Position numbers and translations under genes: made by a program
Source of the DNA: Planctomycetota bacterium
GTDB taxonomy: Bacteria > Planctomycetota > Planctomycetia > Pirellulales > Pirellulaceae
DNA: 6,802 nt
Reading direction: 5' to 3'
Assembly: GCA_023417165.1 (NCBI GenBank)
Contig: JAEZGD010000588.1
Coordinates: 1 to 6,802 of the forward strand
The notes under the pieces: generated by a model
What the model saw: only the letters and a program-made list of their open reading frames with translations
Databases searched by the model: none
Told to the model about the DNA's origin: nothing
In this document: positions 5,358-6,802 of the stretch, piece by piece
Layout of the letters: each line of letters opens with the position of its first letter
Position numbering within the stretch: position 1 is the first letter of the stretch

Positions 5358-5702
5358 TTGAAGAAGAAGCAATACAGGTTGCGTGAAGAAGAGATTCAGC
5401 CGCTGATCGAATCTGTCGGCGGCTGCATCGCCAGCGACGCGATCACGGTCGATGGTTTGCCGGTTGGTTTCTGCTATCGCGAAGAGCCCGATTTCGAGGA
5501 AGACAGCGGCTGGCGGTTCTTCGCCGGCACCGAAGCCGATTCGTACCTCGCCAATGCCGACAATCTCGGCATCTTCGAGGTGAACACGATCGCCAATTAC
5601 GATCCGGCGATTATCCCGCTGCTGGACGAGCCGGTCGGCGTCGCTTTCGAGCGCGATCCCGAAACCAACACCTTCCTGGGCATCGACTTGGAAGACGAAT
5701 AG
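5358..5702 (+). CDS. DUF2185 / Imm33-like immunity-family protein
   Basis: This is a small acidic protein of 114 residues. It matches the DUF2185 family, also classed as immunity protein Imm33. Recognisable segments are GGCIASDAITVDGLPVGFCY (21-40), REEPDFEEDSGWRFFAGTEA (41-60) and DNLGIFEVNTIANYDP (68-83), followed by IIPLLDEPVGVAFERD (85-100). Imm33 members occur in polymorphic toxin loci but also as lone genes of unknown role. No toxin, secretion domain or second immunity gene is visible here. The start is probably TTG at 5358, with GGAG at 5345-5348 and 9-nt spacing. The nearest in-frame ATG (5307) would overlap the upstream gene by 32 nt and lie well before the homology. The gene is 19 nt after the propeller gene, so co-transcription is likely. 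There is no signal peptide or membrane segment, so it is predicted cytosolic. Family confidence is good; function is open. Confidence 0.8.
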   Translation: MKKKQYRLREEEIQPLIESVGGCIASDAITVDGLPVGFCYREEPDFEEDSGWRFFAGTEADSYLANADNLGIFEVNTIANYDPAIIPLLDEPVGVAFERDPETNTFLGIDLEDE

Positions 5703-5735
5703 GCCGCCGGGCGGAATCGGCGGGCGGGAGCGGTC

Positions 5736-5755
5736 GACAGGGGGCTAAACCTGTC
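5736..5755. promoter_or_regulatory. Small hairpin and -10-like box upstream of glyA
   Basis: GACAGG (5736-5741) and CCTGTC (5750-5755) form a 6-bp stem with an 8-nt loop in the 108-nt gap before glyA. It could mark the end of the upstream transcript, but no T-run follows. TACAAT at 5769-5774 resembles a -10 hexamer 36 nt before the glyA ATG; no matching -35 was found. The rest of the gap is GC-rich and shows nothing further. There is no glycine-riboswitch-like architecture in so short a leader. Confidence 0.3.
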
Positions 5756-5810
5756 TGCCAGAGGCGGGTACAATCGGGGCTTTGTCTCGCGACCCCTCAT
5801 CGTCACCGCC

Positions 5811-6802
5811 ATGAATTTCGTCGAATCGCAAGATCCTGAAGTCTGGGCCGCTATCCAAGGCGAAATCCATCGCCAGGAAGATGGCCTCGAAATGATCGCC
5901 AGCGAGAACTACACCAGCCCCGCCGTGATGCAGGCGGTCGGCAGCGTGCTGACCAACAAGTACGCCGAAGGCTATCCCGGCAAGCGGTACTATGGCGGTT
6001 GCGAGTACGTCGATGTCGTCGAAGACCTCGCCCGCGATCGTGCGAAAAAACTGTTCGGCGCTGAGTTCGCCAACGTGCAGCCGCACGCCGGTAGCCAGGC
6101 GAATACGGCCGTTTATCTCACCGTGCTGCAGCCTGGCGATACGGTGCTCGGGCTCGACCTGGCTCACGGCGGTCACTTGACCCACGGCATGAAGTTGAAC
6201 ATCAGCGGCAAGCTGTACAACTTCCTCAGCTATGGCGTCACCAAAGACACGCACCGCATCGACTTCGACCAGGTGGCCAAGCTCGCACGCGAGCACAAGC
6301 CGAAGCTGATCGTCGCCGGCGCCAGCGCCTATCCTCGCGAGATTCCGCACGACAAGTTCGCCGATATCGCCCGCGAAGTCGGTGCGAAGCTGTTTGTCGA
6401 CATGGCTCACTACGCCGGCTTGGTCGCCGCGGGACTGCATCACAATCCGGTGCCGGTCGCCGACTTCGTCACCACCACCACGCACAAGACCTTGCGCGGC
6501 CCGCGCAGCGGCTTGATCCTCTGCAAAGAGCAGTACGGCATCGATATTAATCGTAGCGTGTTCCCCGGCATTCAAGGCGGACCGCTGATGCACGTCGTCG
6601 CCGGCAAGGCGATCTGCTTCCGCGAAGCACTGCAGCCCGAGTTCAAGACCTACGGCCAGAACATCATCAACAACGCCAAGACGTTGGCCGAAGTGCTGCT
6701 TAGCGGCGGCTTGTCGCTGGTCAGCGGCGGCACCGAGAATCACTTGATGCTGGTCGACGTGACCGCAGTGGGCATCGGCGGCAACGTGGCCGAGAAGGCG
6801 CC
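5811..6802 (+). CDS. glyA: Serine hydroxymethyltransferase, 3' end cut by the window
   Basis: This PLP enzyme interconverts serine plus tetrahydrofolate with glycine plus 5,10-methylene-tetrahydrofolate, the main entry of one-carbon units, in the cytosol. The frame is open from ATG 5811 to the edge, giving 330 codons of an expected 415-430. Motifs are textbook: ENYTSPAVMQAVGSVLTNKY (32-51), EGYPGKRYYGGCEYVD (53-68), HAGSQAN (92-98), LAHGGHLTHG (117-126), and VDMAHYAGLVAAG (196-208) with Asp197 and His200 contacting the cofactor. The PLP-binding Lys226 is in TTTTHKTLRGPRSG (221-234), and SGGTENHLMLVD (305-316) follows. The start leaves a short N-terminus typical of bacterial GlyA; no Shine-Dalgarno sequence is visible. 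PRSG replaces the PRGG of E. coli, an ordinary variation. A long antisense frame overlaps it but reflects codon composition. Neither the preceding DUF2185 gene nor anything else in the window suggests a glycine-related operon. Confidence 0.97.
   Translation, partial: MNFVESQDPEVWAAIQGEIHRQEDGLEMIASENYTSPAVMQAVGSVLTNKYAEGYPGKRYYGGCEYVDVVEDLARDRAKKLFGAEFANVQPHAGSQANTAVYLTVLQPGDTVLGLDLAHGGHLTHGMKLNISGKLYNFLSYGVTKDTHRIDFDQVAKLAREHKPKLIVAGASAYPREIPHDKFADIAREVGAKLFVDMAHYAGLVAAGLHHNPVPVADFVTTTTHKTLRGPRSGLILCKEQYGIDINRSVFPGIQGGPLMHVVAGKAICFREALQPEFKTYGQNIINNAKTLAEVLLSGGLSLVSGGTENHLMLVDVTAVGIGGNVAEKA

Noticed and set aside
5345..5702. Polymorphic toxin/immunity locus
   Set aside because: No toxin domain, trafficking domain or repeated immunity gene is present. 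The neighbours are a propeller protein and glyA.
5709..5744. G-quadruplex before glyA
   Set aside because: G-runs are present, but two of the loops are 10 nt or longer. This is ordinary for GC-rich DNA.
5745..6743. Minus-strand frame of 332 codons opposite glyA
   Set aside because: It is fully antisense to glyA, which carries every expected motif. The peptide is a His/Asp/Val-rich complement of glyA codons with no recognisable domain.

Overview
The window looks like an ordinary chromosomal stretch of a GC-rich bacterium, most likely a planctomycete of the Pirellulales type. That assignment is an inference. It rests on the secreted VCBS/FG-GAP propeller protein, the weak or absent Shine-Dalgarno sites, a probable TTG start, and the low-complexity intergenic repeat families. 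No rRNA or tRNA was seen, and no transposase, phage gene or CRISPR array.

Layout: (1) 7-453 (+), a stand-alone bacterial homologue of the CaMKII association (hub) domain with a His/Asp-rich N-terminal tail. (2) 534-3130 (-), three co-directional genes read right to left: aguB (N-carbamoylputrescine amidase), aguA (agmatine deiminase) and an unrecognised 143-residue protein. AguA and AguB together convert agmatine to putrescine. (3) 3264-3971 (+), bioD (dethiobiotin synthetase), divergent from aguB. (4) 4133-5338 (+), a secreted VCBS/FG-GAP beta-propeller protein. It is followed after 19 nt by a 114-residue DUF2185/Imm33-like protein (5358-5702). (5) 5811 to the window end (+), glyA (serine hydroxymethyltransferase), cut by the edge after about 330 codons.

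The most unusual part is the intergenic DNA. Every gap between 454 and 4132 holds a repeat or palindrome. There are three families: a 7-bp TTGGAAC family (about 466-516 and 1010-1051), a CGAAATCCGAA family folded into a near-perfect palindrome of about 140 bp between aguB and aguA (2102-2243), and a CCGCGGAT/ACGGAT family on both sides of bioD (3183-3203 and 3971-4035). They lie right at gene ends: one abuts the aguA stop codon, one begins at the last base of the bioD stop codon, and one ends 6 nt before the aguA start. No intergenic gap exceeds 300 bases, and apart from these structures little else is visible in them. I see no clear new multi-gene system. The strongest leads are the repeat architecture and the conserved ligand pocket of the CaMKII-hub homologue.
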